Assembly: GCA_930367215.1 (NCBI GenBank)
Contig: OV884056.1
Location: 51,646,308-51,710,307, forward strand
From: Pollenia angustigena
Lineage: Eukaryota; Arthropoda; Insecta; Diptera; Polleniidae
DNA: 64,000 nucleotides
Direction of reading: 5' to 3'
The notes under the pieces are model-generated. The model did not search any database and was not told the origin of the DNA. It saw only the letters and a program-made list of their open reading frames with translations. Position numbers and translations under genes: made by a program. Shown here piece by piece: positions 36,087 to 47,765 of the stretch. Each line of letters opens with the position of its first letter. Within the stretch, counting starts at the first letter, position 1.

Positions 36087-36240
36087 TAACAATGTTTCGT
36101 TTTAATGTGCTAAATTCTCAATTCATACTATTGATAAATTGAAATTTATTGTTGCTTATGCCAGGTCATCAGGAAACTTCATCCAAAGATTTCAGAAAAA
36201 CTAAAGATATTATCACATGGAATTAGATCTAAAAAATGCA
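36087..36240 (+). repeat. Dispersed repeat (family G), partial copy
   Basis: TTTTAATGTGCTAAATTCTC, GAAATTTATTGTTGC, CCAGGTCATCAGGAAACTTC in the order seen at 20373-20680; the middle GGGATAAGC portion is deleted. Confidence 0.6.
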
Positions 36241-36579
36241 ACAATGTAAATGCTCTTTAATTTTTCACTGAAATAAAAACCAAAAAAGGAGAAAATTTTA
36301 AAATATTAGTAAAGACCTATCACTAAAGTTTCGCAAAGATTGCGGCAAGCACCTAAAGTTAAAAGAATGGGTGAAAGAAACAGATGACAAATGGGACATT
36401 GTCTTAAATTAGTGGCCGGGAGCAACACGCAGAAATAAGAAAGCACAAAAGAGTTACGGGCATAACTAAAAACAATCCTATCCCTTTCTAAAGAATTTGC
36501 TACAAAGTTCAGCAGAGGCGACATGAAGTTTTTGTGCTGTGCATAGTTCGATTGCACCTGTCAAGTATCTGACAAACGG

Positions 36580-37060
36580 TGGCATGTCATAACGTCCAGT
36601 GTCATAGTGTCCATGGACACTACGAAACTTTTAAACGTGTCATAATGTCCGCGGGCATTATGACACTTTGAAAATGTACATTATGACACATTTAAAAGTG
36701 TCATTGGTTCCATAATTACTAAAGAAGTTAAATACAAAAAAAAAAAATCTACAAACACGCAGAGAAAAACATGTTTTATTATGGTCAGAACCAACAAAAC
36801 TACTTTTAATGAAACTAATTTAACCATAATATTGTTCTTGGTGGCAATGATTTGGTTAAATTAAACATAATATGGTTAAAATTTTTTCAAAATCGTTTTG
36901 CTGCTTTTTCTCTGGGTGTATATATTAAATATATAACGAAAACACTTTTGGGCGCAAGGATTTTCTCCTCTATGCACAGGCGGCCTTCGGCCGGGCGCAA
37001 GGATTTTCTCCTCTATTCTCTGACACTCTAAAAAGTGTCATAGTGTCCATGGATTTATAT
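36580..37060. repeat. Palindrome-rich repeat, GTGTCATAGTGTCC family, interrupted
   Basis: The left part holds GTGTCATAGTGTCCATGGAC with the palindrome GTGTCCATGGACAC (36607-36620), CATAATGTCCGCGGGCATTA and three further ATTATGACAC/GTGTCAT words. The right part (37025-37056) again has GTGTCATAGTGTCCATGG. Between them are a MITE (36756-36919) and a 24-bp direct duplication beginning GGGCGCAAGGATTTTC at 36950-36973 and 36993-37016. Class unknown. Confidence 0.55.
36756..36919. mobile_element. MITE, CCATAATATGGTT family, short copy
   Basis: The ends CACGCAGAGAAAAAC and GCTTTTTCTCTGGGTG are imperfect inverted repeats. The interior has AACCATAATATTG and AACATAATATGGTTAAA. Longer relatives are at 43824-44178 and fragments at about 49600 and 53550. 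The ends resemble those of the CACAGAAAAAA family. Confidence 0.7.
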
Positions 37061-37218
37061 CTCGGCGTGCAACCTGAAGGACGATATGCTCCATATTATA
37101 AAAATTTTATTGGCCTTTACTTTAATATTTTTATATTTTTTTCATAATAATTTTTTTTTTTTGCAATTTTTTTTAACGAAATCTAGCATTTTTTCCTCAA
37201 TGAGTTTTGGCAGCACTT

Positions 37219-37450
37219 TATAGGCCTCCAAAGTCCAGAGATTTAAAATATTTTGATTGTTTATTTCCTGTGGGGTTACGTGAAGTCAATGGTTTATGCT
37301 GATAGGCCAGCAACAGTTGGCGAATTGGAGGGTAATTTTGTTCGCGTTATTCTTGACATGCGGCCAGCAATGCTCGAAAAAGTTACCCCGAATATTAAGT
37401 CCAGAGTGCGCTTCGTCAAAAAGAGCTCACATGTTGTTTTGTTAATATTT
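37219..37450 (+). pseudogene. Transposase C-terminal relic, Tc1/mariner superfamily
   Basis: PPKSRDLKYFD in one frame, then after a frameshift YFLWGYVKSMVYADRPATVG and ELEGNFVRVILDMRP...NIKSRVRF. This is the block with the third catalytic acidic residue (usually SCDLTPLD[YF]FLWGYVK) and the C-terminal helices of an insect Tc1/mariner-like transposase, the same lineage as the relics at 11703, 26330 and 33780. The first two catalytic residues are absent and the frame is broken, so it is non-functional. The open frame continues to 37582 into hydrophobic low-complexity sequence that is not part of the family. Confidence 0.75.
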
Positions 37451-37582
37451 ATTTTTTTTGTATTATATTTTCCAATTTCAAGTTCTTTTGGGCTTAAAAA
37501 ATACCAATTTAATCTTACTAACTTTTATATCGAACCAGGTTTGTTTGATGGCTTAATTGCAAATAAACTTTATCTTTATTAA

Positions 37583-37898
37583 AGGCTAGATTACACTATC
37601 GCACAAGTCTTACGTATTCCATAATACTTTGTGAGAGAGAAATCTAATGAGTTTTGTTGTGACTGTCAAAAGATCTTATTTAACATGACAACTTGTGTTC
37701 ACACCATCACACAAAGTATAAACACTTACACATGAAATAAAATGCAACCCTGCAAACGATGAAGTCGTATGGGATGTCAAACTTTTTTCATAATTCTTGT
37801 CATTTTCGTGACACATTACATTTACACTCTTACATTTTGTCATTTTACTTGAGTTTTTGACATGTATTAACACAAAGTATAATTGTGTAATCTAGCCT
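37583..37898. mobile_element. Harbinger-like MITE (316 bp, TSD TAA)
   Basis: AGGCTAGATTACAC at the left and GTGTAATCTAGCCT at the right are a perfect 14-bp inverted repeat. TAA lies immediately outside both (37580-37582 and 37899-37901), a typical PIF/Harbinger 3-bp duplication. Subterminal inverse words (ACAAAGTATA, TACTTTGTG) occur inside. The open frame on the minus strand inside it is a chance frame. Confidence 0.85.
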
Positions 37899-38094
37899 TA
37901 AAGACATATAAAATTGTCTTTAAATCGGATTATTTTTTTAATTTATTTAAAAATCCTTTTTTATTAAAGGATTAGACGGACATATATAATTTTATAAATC
38001 TATAAAATTCTATAAATCTGTTTTGTTCCAGAGACCGACAACATCTTTTTAGTTTTAGCTGGTAAAAATTTATATGGGAAGTCACTAAACTGTA

Positions 38095-38305
38095 CACAGA
38101 AAAAAAAAATTGATTTCAAATAAAAAGTTTGCGATATTAATTAAAAAATTAATTAAAATTGCAACAGCAAGCAAACTTATAGTATCAATTAAACGTTTAA
38201 TTCCATAGATTAAACTTTTAATTCACTTGACGAAATTTTTAATTAAAACTTAATATATTTTAGATTAATGATTTTATTGGTGGAAAATTTTAGAGATTTT
38301 TTTGT
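38095..38305. mobile_element. MITE, CACAGAAAAAA family, copy 2
   Basis: Starts TA-CACAGAAAAAAAAAATTG and carries AATTAAACGTTTAATTCC inside; the right end is decayed (GAGATTTTTTTGT). Related to 2076-2361. Confidence 0.65.
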
Positions 38306-38323
38306 TTATAAAAATTTAACTGA

Positions 38324-38619
38324 TTCTTGATAAAAACACTTGAAATTTATTGTTGATGGGATAAGCTTTGTTTTCATTTTGTTTTTCTTAACCTACTTAC
38401 AACTACAATTAATGTTGGGAGAATTCCAATCAATTGTAGTGGGGAATGTAAGATGAGATAAACTCACTGTTTATTGTTGATGTTTTTTGTTTAAACTTTG
38501 ATATTTTTACAAGTAGAACTGTTGCTTATAATTCTTATTCGCTTAACAGTTTTATTTGTGAAATGCGCATGGGAATAGCTTATCCCATCGACAATAAATT
38601 TCAGTGTTTTTATCAAGAA
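38324..38619. mobile_element. Foldback copy of family G (296 bp)
   Basis: The arms TTCTTGATAAAAACACTTGA...GGGATAAGCT (38324-38368) and AGCTTATCCC...GTTTTTATCAAGAA (38576-38619) pair over about 44 bp with few mismatches. The other family G copies have only one such arm, so this copy probably shows the full element ends. Confidence 0.8.
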
Positions 38620-40980
38620 TAAAAACTGGGAATTAAGCACGAATAACAACATTTTTGAAAATTTAAATTTTGTATTCCCAAAAATTATTTTGATATTTCC
38701 AATATATTTTTCATATCGCTTAATTAAATTTGTTCAATTAATTATGGACCTCTTCGTTTATACAAAGAGACACATAAAAGTTTATACAATGTTATCAAAT
38801 GTCAAATTTCTTAAATAATCTATATATACATAGGTAATTATATATATATTGTTTCTTCTCCGCCAATCACTTGAAACTTTCAATAAGAATCCAATCAGAT
38901 TCCAACTAATGCACGGATACCTACAAGCTTTTTAGTATATAAAGCAACAATGCCTAAACCAATTGCGGCGAAGAAACTAAAAATTTCAAAAGAAAAAGAA
39001 GGAGAAATGACACCAAAACACAAAGAATGAAAAAAAACAATTCATAGAGAAACCTCCTAAGAAAACTCACACCACAAGAAAGAATTACTTACTTACACAA
39101 ATGCATTAAACAACCAACCGTAACAACTTAAATACACACCACTAAACCAATACCACAATTATAATAAATTTCTTACAGATACTCACTCACACTTAAACAT
39201 TTGTTTATATAAGAAACTTCGCCGCAATTGTGTCTCTTGTACTTACACACAAACTTCTTTTCTTAGGATTTTAGGTAAGAATATTCCTTTTGCTCTTTTC
39301 CCCCGTTACGCTAAGGAAATGAAAAGCATGAGTGAGGGAGAGTGTGAATATGTAGTTAAGAAATTTGGGAGAATTTTTTTTATTGTACTCTTTAAATAAA
39401 AGAAATATAGTAAAATTTATTTGTATCTTTAGAATTGTATCTTTAGGTGTATGGGAAACTTTAAAGAGCAAATGACAGAACAAGAGTTTAAGACTCTAAA
39501 ATCCAGATCTTTTGACGACTACAAGTCTGATGTTTTGGAATTTTAGTTAGCAGTTCTTTGCGAAATGTCTTCAAGTCGACACGCAGTTCTTGGGAGGTTC
39601 ATAAGGATGGAAAAAGTGTTTGAATTAAAAATTCTTGAACAGACAATTGTTTGTGTGTTTTTTCTTCTTCTGACAAGTAGAAGTAACGTGTGAACATCTT
39701 AAGTGTCTTTATGGGATTATTTGTGTTGTTGTTGTTGTTGCTGCTCTTGTTATTGTGGGTAAGTTAAATGTAGCGTTTATAAATTTAATGGTGTTATATT
39801 ACTTTATTATTATTATCTCTTGTTGGTAATTTTGTTGTTTTATATCTTTCCAGATGGCTGTGCTTGTTTGGTTTTCTTGTGGATATTTAGAAAAAATGTG
39901 CAGCACAACTCTTGTGTATCTTTTTTTATCTGTGAGATTGTTGTTTTTGTATTCAACTTGTCTTATAGACAAGTGGGCGTTTGTTTATAATAATGTGTTT
40001 ATAAGTGTTGTGATGATGTTGATGATGATGTTTATGACGGTGAATAGAAAAAAGGAAGGCGTTAAAAGACTAATGTTTAATTAATTATGTTATCAGGGGA
40101 TTTCCTCAAGCAGCAAAGTGCTGTAGTATAAAAGACAAAGTAAATTAAAGAAAATTAGATTTTTTAAGAAAGCTGTTGGGTGGATAGAGTGTAAAGAAAT
40201 TAAGGAGTTCGTGAGCATCAATTTGGTTTTAGATGATTCATACAAATGTTAATGTTGATTGATGTTTCAGATTAAGAACTATTTAACGCAAAAGCGTTCG
40301 ATTTAATTTTGTGCTTTAATTTTGCCTGTACGAGCCAGTGACTTTACGATACGTAGGATATATTTACGTTTAAGAGTTAAGTCACTTAACAGGTACTTGA
40401 CTGGATTTTTTAGTCTGTTGGTTGGTAACGGCGTTGCCTCCAATGGGGAAACAGGTACAGTAAGAGCTGGCGCATGTGGACACCGACAGTCGGCTCAAGT
40501 TTTTCTTCTGGCTGGAAATGTTTTTTCACTTTAAGAGGGAACTAAGAAAAGGGGGAATTAGAAAATCGCCAGTCTATGCTTGGCTGCTTAGCTAAAGAAG
40601 CTGTCAGATTTCACGTACCCAATTAGTTTTCTAAATATTTTTAAAGAAGTAGGGATAAAGAAATTCTTTTACCTGTAAAACAGATATGACTACGATGGAA
40701 CTATCTTTCCTGATGTATTTTCACTTTATTTTGTCTAATATTATTCGCGGATTTAAGGAGGGGGGGGGGGGGGGGAGGGGAAGGGCCTTTGGCAAAGCCC
40801 CCTTCAGTGGTAGTGGGAAACTGGTATTCTTAAATAATAAATTGGGTTTGAATGTTGTCCCGACTGAATTTTCACAGAAGTCAACAGAAGTCTTGGATCC
40901 TTCCTTGCTTATTAGCTATAATAAGACTCCTGACTATGAAATAGTATTGCGTGATATGAAACACGTCTGAAATTCGGGTA
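38620..40980. other. Non-genic stretch
   Basis: No gene recognised. CAATTGCGGCGAAG at 38960-38973 is perfectly repeated in inverse orientation at 39217-39230, possibly the ends of a 270-bp decayed MITE. A TTG/CTG run lies at about 39724-39745. Confidence 0.45.
40760..40775. repeat. Poly-G run (16 G)
   Basis: Uninterrupted G run followed by AGGGGAAGGGCC. Confidence 0.9.
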
Positions 40981-41881
40981 TATTGGATGTATTTAAGCAA
41001 AATTATTTTTGGTGTGGAAGTACCGATAACTGTAAAATATCTCAAGATTTTGCTTTACTTCAAACCCTTTAACTCGGCAACTTCGGCTTTGGCACTTCTT
41101 TATTTTGATTTTAATTTGAAATATTTTTATGAGGAAGGGTGTACAATTGGTTTTAGCTTCCATATAAAAGCCACTTCTATAATACACTTTAAAATATATA
41201 AAAGCATATCGAACAATGTCAGAGCTATAAAATTTGGTACAATTTAATTTTAGAAAAATAGAACTAAGGTATCGTATTTTACTTCAATGGGCCCAATATA
41301 AGTCAAAGCTTCCAACAAGGCCCACTCACAAAAACAACACTTCTAAGCACATGAAATCATGAAAGACTTTTAAAAGTTTTCAAAATAAGTTTTATACACA
41401 GAAAAAAATAAAAATTAATTTCAATTAAAAAATTTGTGATATTAATTAAATATGCATCGTAAGCAAAGTAATAGTATCAATTAAACGTTTAATTCACTTG
41501 ATTAAACGTTTAATTAGATTGATTAAACGTTTAATTAATTTGAATAAATTATTAATTAAAACTGATTTTATTTTTGATTAATGCTTTAATTGGTGAAAAA
41601 TTGTGGACATTTTTTTCTGTGTAAAATTTTATAAAAATCGGTCCATAACTGGTCAAAGCTTCCGATAAGGCCCACTTCCGAAAAACATACAGTATCTTAA
41701 AGAATAACGCAAGAGTTGCAAGATTTGTTACAAATCAGTTTCTCATGCACAAAATTTGTATGTATTTTTTAGTTCAAATTTGCTCGTAGCTTCAGTTTAA
41801 GGAAAATTCCCAAAATTAATTCCTAACGGATCGTACCAACGGTTTGGCCTTATTGAATAAAGTATTCTAAATTAGTTTGTT
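40981..41881 (+). mobile_element. mini-me-like repeat, old copy
   Basis: The modules TCAAAGCTTCCAACAAGGCCCA (about 41298) and TCAAAGCTTCCGATAAGGCCCA (about 41654) and the end ACCAACGGTTTGGCCTTATTGAATAAAG...TTAGTTTG are of the same type as in other mini-me copies. The core is not recognisable. It contains the nested MITE at 41397-41621. Confidence 0.5.
41397..41621. mobile_element. MITE, CACAGAAAAAA family, copy 3, with TA duplication
   Basis: Ends CACAGAAAAAAATAAAA and CATTTTTTTCTGTG, flanked on both sides by TA (41395-41396, 41622-41623). The interior has three AATTAAACGTTTAATT/C words separated by CACTTGATT or GATTGATT. Confidence 0.85.
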
Positions 41882-43823
41882 CTTTAAATTATACCAAATA
41901 TGCAATTTTGAATTCTTTCTTTTTTAAAGAATCCTTTTCAAACAATCATGACCTAAAGTTATCCAAAAAAAGAATTCTTGGTTTAATATTTGGCACAATG
42001 ATAAAGGTTAAAAAAAGCAAATGTGTGTTATTAGAATATAATCGTTTTCTTCCATTACTTTTCATTTTTAGCAATATCCTGTTTTTGTTTTGTTTAGGCA
42101 TAAATATTTTTTGTTTTGCACAATATTTCTCAAAAAATATCATCCCTTTTCAGAATCTTTAAACAAAACCAAAAAAAATCTCCCAAATTATTACAAAACC
42201 CAACAACAAAACTCTCAATTGTTTAAGGACGAATGTAGAAAGGACCCAGGGAACACAAATTGGTTTTAAGAATAAAAAAAAAAAAACAACAAAAATAACT
42301 ACACACACGACATAGAGAGTTGATAGCAGTAGTTGTTGTTATGTTTAGCTTGGTTTTATTTCTTTTTGTGGAAATATCCTGTTTGCCGAATGTGTTTGTG
42401 TATGTGTGTTCATTTAAGAATAACAAAAGATTTAAATGTGTGTTTGAATTAATAACAACAACAATAACTACAATTAGTTAAAGAATTGAAAATTGAAATA
42501 AGAAAGGAACAACAGTAACGAGAGTTTTAAAAATATTTTTGAGAATTTTTCTCTGCGGGTTCAAATGTAGGTAAACAAAAAAGGAACTACCTACACTGTT
42601 TCCAAAACAAGCATATTTTAGTTAAATTTGTGTTTAACTACTGCTGCAAATATTTAAATATTCTGCTTAGAAACAAAGCAAATATTTTGATAGATTTTAA
42701 TATTCCAGTTTTGGATATTTTTTTATATTTCTTCGAAGTTCTAGAATTTTCATATGTAATAAAATTTTAAAATAATATTTGATTATGTTAATTTTGAAAC
42801 AAATTTCATTTTATAATAAAAATTATTCATTTTAACAAAATCATAATTTTTATTTTTTTAAATTTGGAATTAATTTTTACAAAAATCTCTTATTAAAGTT
42901 TTTTAAATACAGAGGTCTGTCACAGAAATTGAGAGGAAGAAATTCCATATTTTACTTGTCCACAACACGAAAATTTAGTTTAAAGAACCTAAAAAAATAC
43001 TTTTGGAATTGAAACTTCCGAATTAAGACCATTTGGATCAAAAAGTGGGTGGGACCCGATAAAATGTTTTCTGTCGTATTCAAAAAAAAAAAAAAAAAAA
43101 CTATATTAGGGAAAATTTTTACGAACGGAAAACACAAAATTAAATTTTATTTTTTAAATAAAAAATTTTTGTGTGTGAACAAAAGAATATTGTTTTTCTG
43201 TGTTTAAAATTTAAACGAAAAAGAAAAGAAACATTTTTTTTGAAAACAAAATTTATAGTTTCAAAAAAAAGCAAAAACTTTTTTTGTAAAAAAAAAACAA
43301 ATAAAAATTTTCAAAAAACTTTTTTTTTTGTTGAAAAATATTTTTTAAAACGTTTTTTTTAGAATTTTTTTTTTCTACGTATGTATTTTTAAAAAATGAA
43401 ATATGTATGTATGTATTTTCAGAAGCCTCTTCATAAATTTGATTTGAATTTGTTTTAAAGAATGAAATTTTTATGACAATGCTTAAATATAATTATTTTG
43501 TTTTTGTTTTTTTATGTTTTTAAGAAAACGTTTTATTTTAAAAACTTTATTTTATGTTTTTAAGAAAACGTTTTATTTCAAAAACTTTATTTTATTTATT
43601 TTTTTCGACGGCATTTTTTTCAAAACTATTTTAGAAATTTTTTATTTTCTGTAAAATGTAGAATTTTTTAAACTTGCACAATAAAAATTTTTTTAGAAAC
43701 AAAATAAAAAAACATTTTCCGGTCCTTGATGGAAATTTAGATTTACAATACGTTTTAAATGTAAATTATTTTTTTTTATGAATACGGCGGTTTATTTTCA
43801 GCAGACATAATTTCCTATAGATA
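41882..43823. other. Non-genic stretch
   Basis: Very AT-rich with many poly-A/T runs. No gene recognised. A 40-bp tandem pair lies at 43511-43590. Confidence 0.5.
43511..43590. repeat. 40-bp tandem duplication
   Basis: Two units beginning TTTATGTTTTTAAGAAAACG at 43511 and 43551, differing at one base (TTTTA versus TTTCA). Confidence 0.85.
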
Positions 43824-44178
43824 CACGCAGAGAAAAACATTTTTCAATATGATCTCGTACAAAACATTTTTAACTAGAAATTTTAAACATATTATGGTTA
43901 ATTTAATCATACTATCAGCAATCATATTATGGTTGAATATGTCCACCATCAAGAAGCCAAAACCATATTATGGTTGGCTCCAAACATACAATGGTCAAAC
44001 AAAGTGTTAAATAAATTATTGTTATTATTAACCATAAGATGTCTGCAGGCAGCCATAATATGGTTGTGGGACTAATGTAACCACAATATGGGTGGCGGTG
44101 ACAATAATATGGTTAAATTAGCCACAATGTGTTTCAAATGTTTGGACTTTAAGCAATTGGTACTTTTTTCACTGTGTG
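43824..44178. mobile_element. MITE, CCATAATATGGTT family, long copy
   Basis: The ends CACGCAGAGAAAAAC and TTTTTTCACTGTGTG are imperfect inverted repeats. At least eight near-palindromic ACCATAATATGGTT words are spaced 20-50 bp across the interior. Same family as 36756-36919. Confidence 0.7.
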
Positions 44179-45336
44179 ACTTTTTGTTACTAAACAAAAG
44201 TTAAACAAATTTGCAACCTTTGGTTTGGAATTTGTTGTTGCTGCCTTTTCAACGGGATTGAAAAGCAAAACCAAATTATAAAGAATTTAAATTTGGTAAG
44301 AGATAAATATACTCACGGTTCAACAAAGCTTGTAATTAATTTGGGGCGTTTAAATTTGATAAACTTTTTATTTATTGAAGAAAAGTGGAGCTAGCGTACT
44401 GGTATGTAAGGGTTACAAAAAAGTTGTAATGGCGCTTAGACTTTTTGACAAATCGGCCTCCTTAAGGCGAATTCCCTCTGTCGCGCTCTCTTAGCGGCAT
44501 TCACAATAGTAAAAACCCTACAGCAGGGGCTCAATGTCCAAATCAAGAAAATCGTCCTCCTGATCTAAAAGTATTTCCTCAGAGGGCGCCTCAACAAAAG
44601 TTAAATTTTTCTTGATTCCTTTTTAACTAAAAAAAAGAAAACTTATTCTTTCTCAGAAACAGTGTAATTTCTTAACTAAGTAATTTTATTATGTGTAAAA
44701 AAATGACACTGGCACGGTTAAAGGTAAAAAGCTAAAAGAGCCAGCTGCAATTGAATTATTTCATTCGTAATGACGTTGAGGACGACTACAAAACAATATA
44801 ATTCTTCTTCGTTTTTTTGTTGTTGTAATAAACGCTTGTGGCAAACAAACCCGACAACAACAAGAAATGTATTAAAAGTTGCTCAAAGCAAATGTGATGA
44901 GGATTTTTGATTTGATGCTGCAGAAAAAGAACTGGTAAGAAGGATTTTTCAAAAAGGTACGAGTAAAAAAAAAAAAAAAATCTGCACACACGTGCAATGT
45001 ATTACGGGTTTATTTAAACAATAGTAGACAGGATCAAGGACATACAGAAAAAACTAAGATGAGAAAAGGTAAAAGAAGATAGAGAGTAAAAGAGGCAAAG
45101 CGAAAAAAAGAAAGGGGGAGAGAGAGAGAATGAATGAGGCCTTAAAAATTGGAACAAAATTTTGAAAAAATAAAGGTGTTTAGTTTGGTACAAATTGTAG
45201 AGAAAAATTACTGTGATTTTAGATATGTATTAGAATGTATTTTAAATATGTGTGTGTGTTTTTTATACAAAAAATATATAGGTTTAATAGTTAGAATAAA
45301 TGTAAAGATTTTATGATAAAATTAAAGCGCTAGGTA
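44179..45336. other. Non-genic stretch
   Basis: No gene accepted. A minus-strand acidic peptide end at 44518-44622 and an AATAAA near 44365 were considered and rejected as a terminal exon. Confidence 0.45.
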
Positions 45337-45480
45337 AAAACAAGTATAAATGCTTTGTTCGGCTGTACCGAATCTTTAATGTCCTTAACCAAGAATGGGA
45401 ATATTTTAAAATTTTCGTGAAAGGTCCTTCTAAACTATGAATAAATCTTAATAAGCTCATACATTTACATATCTTGTCAT
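45337..45480 (-). mobile_element. mini-me-like 3' end, inverted fragment
   Basis: AAACAAGTATAAATGC...TTCGGCTGTACCGAATC is the reverse complement of the end motif of the 21255-22612 copy. Confidence 0.5.
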
Positions 45481-45493
45481 CTGGTTTTTATTG

Positions 45494-46518
45494 CACTGGA
45501 AGAATTTTGCTTCATAAATCTAATGAATTAATTTCATTAATCCAATGAAAAGTTTCATTACGGGAATGAAATTTTACAAATATAATGAAACAATTTCATT
45601 AAAACTACGAAATTTAGTTTCATGATTTCGTTAACATTTTTCATTAAGTTAATGACAACTTAATATCTCTTTCAAAAGAAAAATCCAACTTATTGTTATA
45701 CATAATTTCAATAGGTTTTTTAAGATTAAAGTCAACTTCTATTAATTAAAATATTTAAATATTTTTAAGTTAATGAAAAAAAGGAATCTTTTGTAACTTC
45801 ATATTTTCCATGATAAATGTCACTAAATCAATGAAAACAAGATAAAATTCTTTAACTTCAGAATACTTATAGCTAAAAAATCTTCTTCCTATAACTGTTG
45901 TAAAAACGTTTTTTTAATTAAATTTTTAGCGGTAGACATGAAAACATTTGCAAAAAATTGTAAATTTTAATGTCTCAAAACATTAATGAAAAACATTCAT
46001 TACGATAACGAAATACTGAATTTGGCTAAATGTAAGAAACATTTAGGCTCAAAAACCAACAACGCGAAAGAAAAAATCAACAGCACAAAATTCTCACATT
46101 CTTTTTTCTTTAATTGTTAGTATAAATACACAAAATTACGAAGTAGGCAGATGAAGGTCGTCGCGGCCTGGAAAATTAATTAAGGACAATTTACTTAAAG
46201 GTAAGCTTATGAAAGTAGAACATAACATAATAATCACAACAACTCAAAACGAACATTGAAAAAATGGTTAAAATTAATTAAAAACTTCATTCAAATGTTA
46301 ACACATTTATATTAAAATAATAAAAAGAATGTCTTTAAACGTTTGAGATTAAAATAATGCAAAATTTTCATTGATTTTATGAAACATTTCATTAACGGGG
46401 GGCTAACGTAACATTCTTCATTAATCCAATGAAGGGTTACATATGTTGACTTTTAACGTAATTTTTCATTGGATTAATGGCAAAATCCATTGGATCTGTG
46501 AAGAAAATTCTTTCAGTG
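45494..46518. mobile_element. TIR element of unknown class, TCATTAATCCAATGAA-rich (1.0 kb)
   Basis: The left end CACTGGAAGAATTTTGCTTC and right end GAAGAAAATTCTTTCAGTG are inverted repeats. Both subterminal zones carry TCATTAATCCAATGAA-type near-palindromes (about 45535-45560 and 46418-46490). No transposase frame was recognised. The target duplication is unclear. Confidence 0.7.
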
Positions 46519-46975
46519 TGGATAGTGTAAGACAGGCTTTAGTATATTTTGATATATTACCTCAAGGCTTGGAAGTATGTAAATGTCTAACTGCAAGTCT
46601 CGGTAAAAGTATTAAAAACTTAATAGGAGACTACGATTTAGTTAATAAAATTTGGTAAGCCTTTAATTTTTTTCTGTATAACATTTAAATGTATCTTCTC
46701 GAGGACTTACGGTTTTTTTTTTAGAATTTTAATTTCATCAGAAAGCAGTTATATTCACAAATGAAACTTTATCAGTAGGGATGAGATTTTCATGCACTAA
46801 AAAATCAAAAATATGCGCATAAAATTTGCACTAAAAACTCCAAAATATGCATTAAAAAAAATAAAAAATATGTACTAAAAACTTGAACATTAAACTTTTA
46901 AACTTAATTTAAATAACTACAGAATTTAAATTTTTGTTAACATAATCAAATAAATACTTATTTATGTTATCAGAA

Positions 46976-47765
46976 GTAAACCTTTGTCTGTTGAAAAGCT
47001 TTTGTACATGGAAAATGATCCCTCAACGTCAACCGAAGTTGAAGCATACTTTAATTATGCCAATTCATTCATTTGGAGAATATTAATTTTCTTATTGAGA
47101 TCCCACATTTGATTCCAGATCCAAAAAAGTTGAAATTTGTTTTATTTTTTGAAATCCTATATTTTTTTGCAAAACGTTTTGTTTTTTTTTTTTTTTTTTT
47201 TTTTTTTTTGATTTGTCGGGCTATTCTTCTTTCCATATTGTTAATTTTCTTTTTGCCATATCAAATTATCTGAGTTGACTATTAAGCGAACTAAGTCCCC
47301 TTAATCGAGTTATTGTTTTACCAATATATCCGAAGTTGGAAAATACAAATGCTAATTGACTTTTGATGTTATTTAAATTTAATATTTCATTTACTTTTTT
47401 AATTGCATAAGCATCTGTAGCAACAAGTTCTTCAATATCATTCTTAAATTGCCCAAGTTTTTTGAATAGTATTCTTAAGCATCTAGCCAGGTTCCCCTTC
47501 TTGTTAATACTCGCTGCGGTAGAAAGGATACCAAGGGATACATTTCATTTAAAATTGCAACTCGTGAAGGAGTCTTTAAAAATATTTTTTCCCGTGTGAA
47601 ACCAATAAATCAATATAATTGAATTGGATTCTATAATTCGGTGTAACCCATGTGCCAAGCAGTAACATGTAGCAATTTTGGATTAATTGTTTTTGGCCAA
47701 TTGGCAGCCTTAACCATGTTAGGTGCTGCATCGTTTGAAAATCGAAGGATCTTTTGTCGAAATCT
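46976..47765 (-). pseudogene. hAT-superfamily transposase, decayed
   Basis: Minus-strand pieces in order: RQKILRFSNDAAPNMVKAA, LLHVTAWHMGYTEL, KTPSRVAILNEMYPL, then VLTRRGTWLDA, and near the C-terminus KYASTSVDVEGSFSMYK. These follow the order of a large insect family of hAT-related proteins with LSDAAPYMVKA, LLHVTCLAHGLHR, VLTRWGTWLDA and the dimerisation motif TSVDVERSFS.YK. Stops, frameshifts and a 28-T run (47182-47209) interrupt it, and the N-terminal BED finger and first catalytic part are absent. It lies between matching termini and target duplications, so it is the element's own gene. Non-functional. Confidence 0.8.
47182..47209. repeat. Poly-T run (28 T)
   Basis: Uninterrupted T run inside the decayed hAT coding region. 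Confidence 0.9.

Noticed and set aside
37450..37582. Extension of the transposase frame beyond the family C-terminus
   Set aside because: The residues are hydrophobic low complexity and not part of the family; only 37219-37450 is supported.
44518..44622. Minus-strand acidic peptide end (EEILLDQEDDFLDLDIEPLL then stop) with AATAAA near 44365, as a terminal coding exon
   Set aside because: The frame hits a stop one base after the only good-looking splice acceptor (TTTTTTTTAG at about 44627). No upstream exon or protein family was recognised.
46443..46658. 71-residue open frame of protein-like composition
   Set aside because: It straddles the right end of the TIR element (46518), so it mixes element and flank and is a chance frame.
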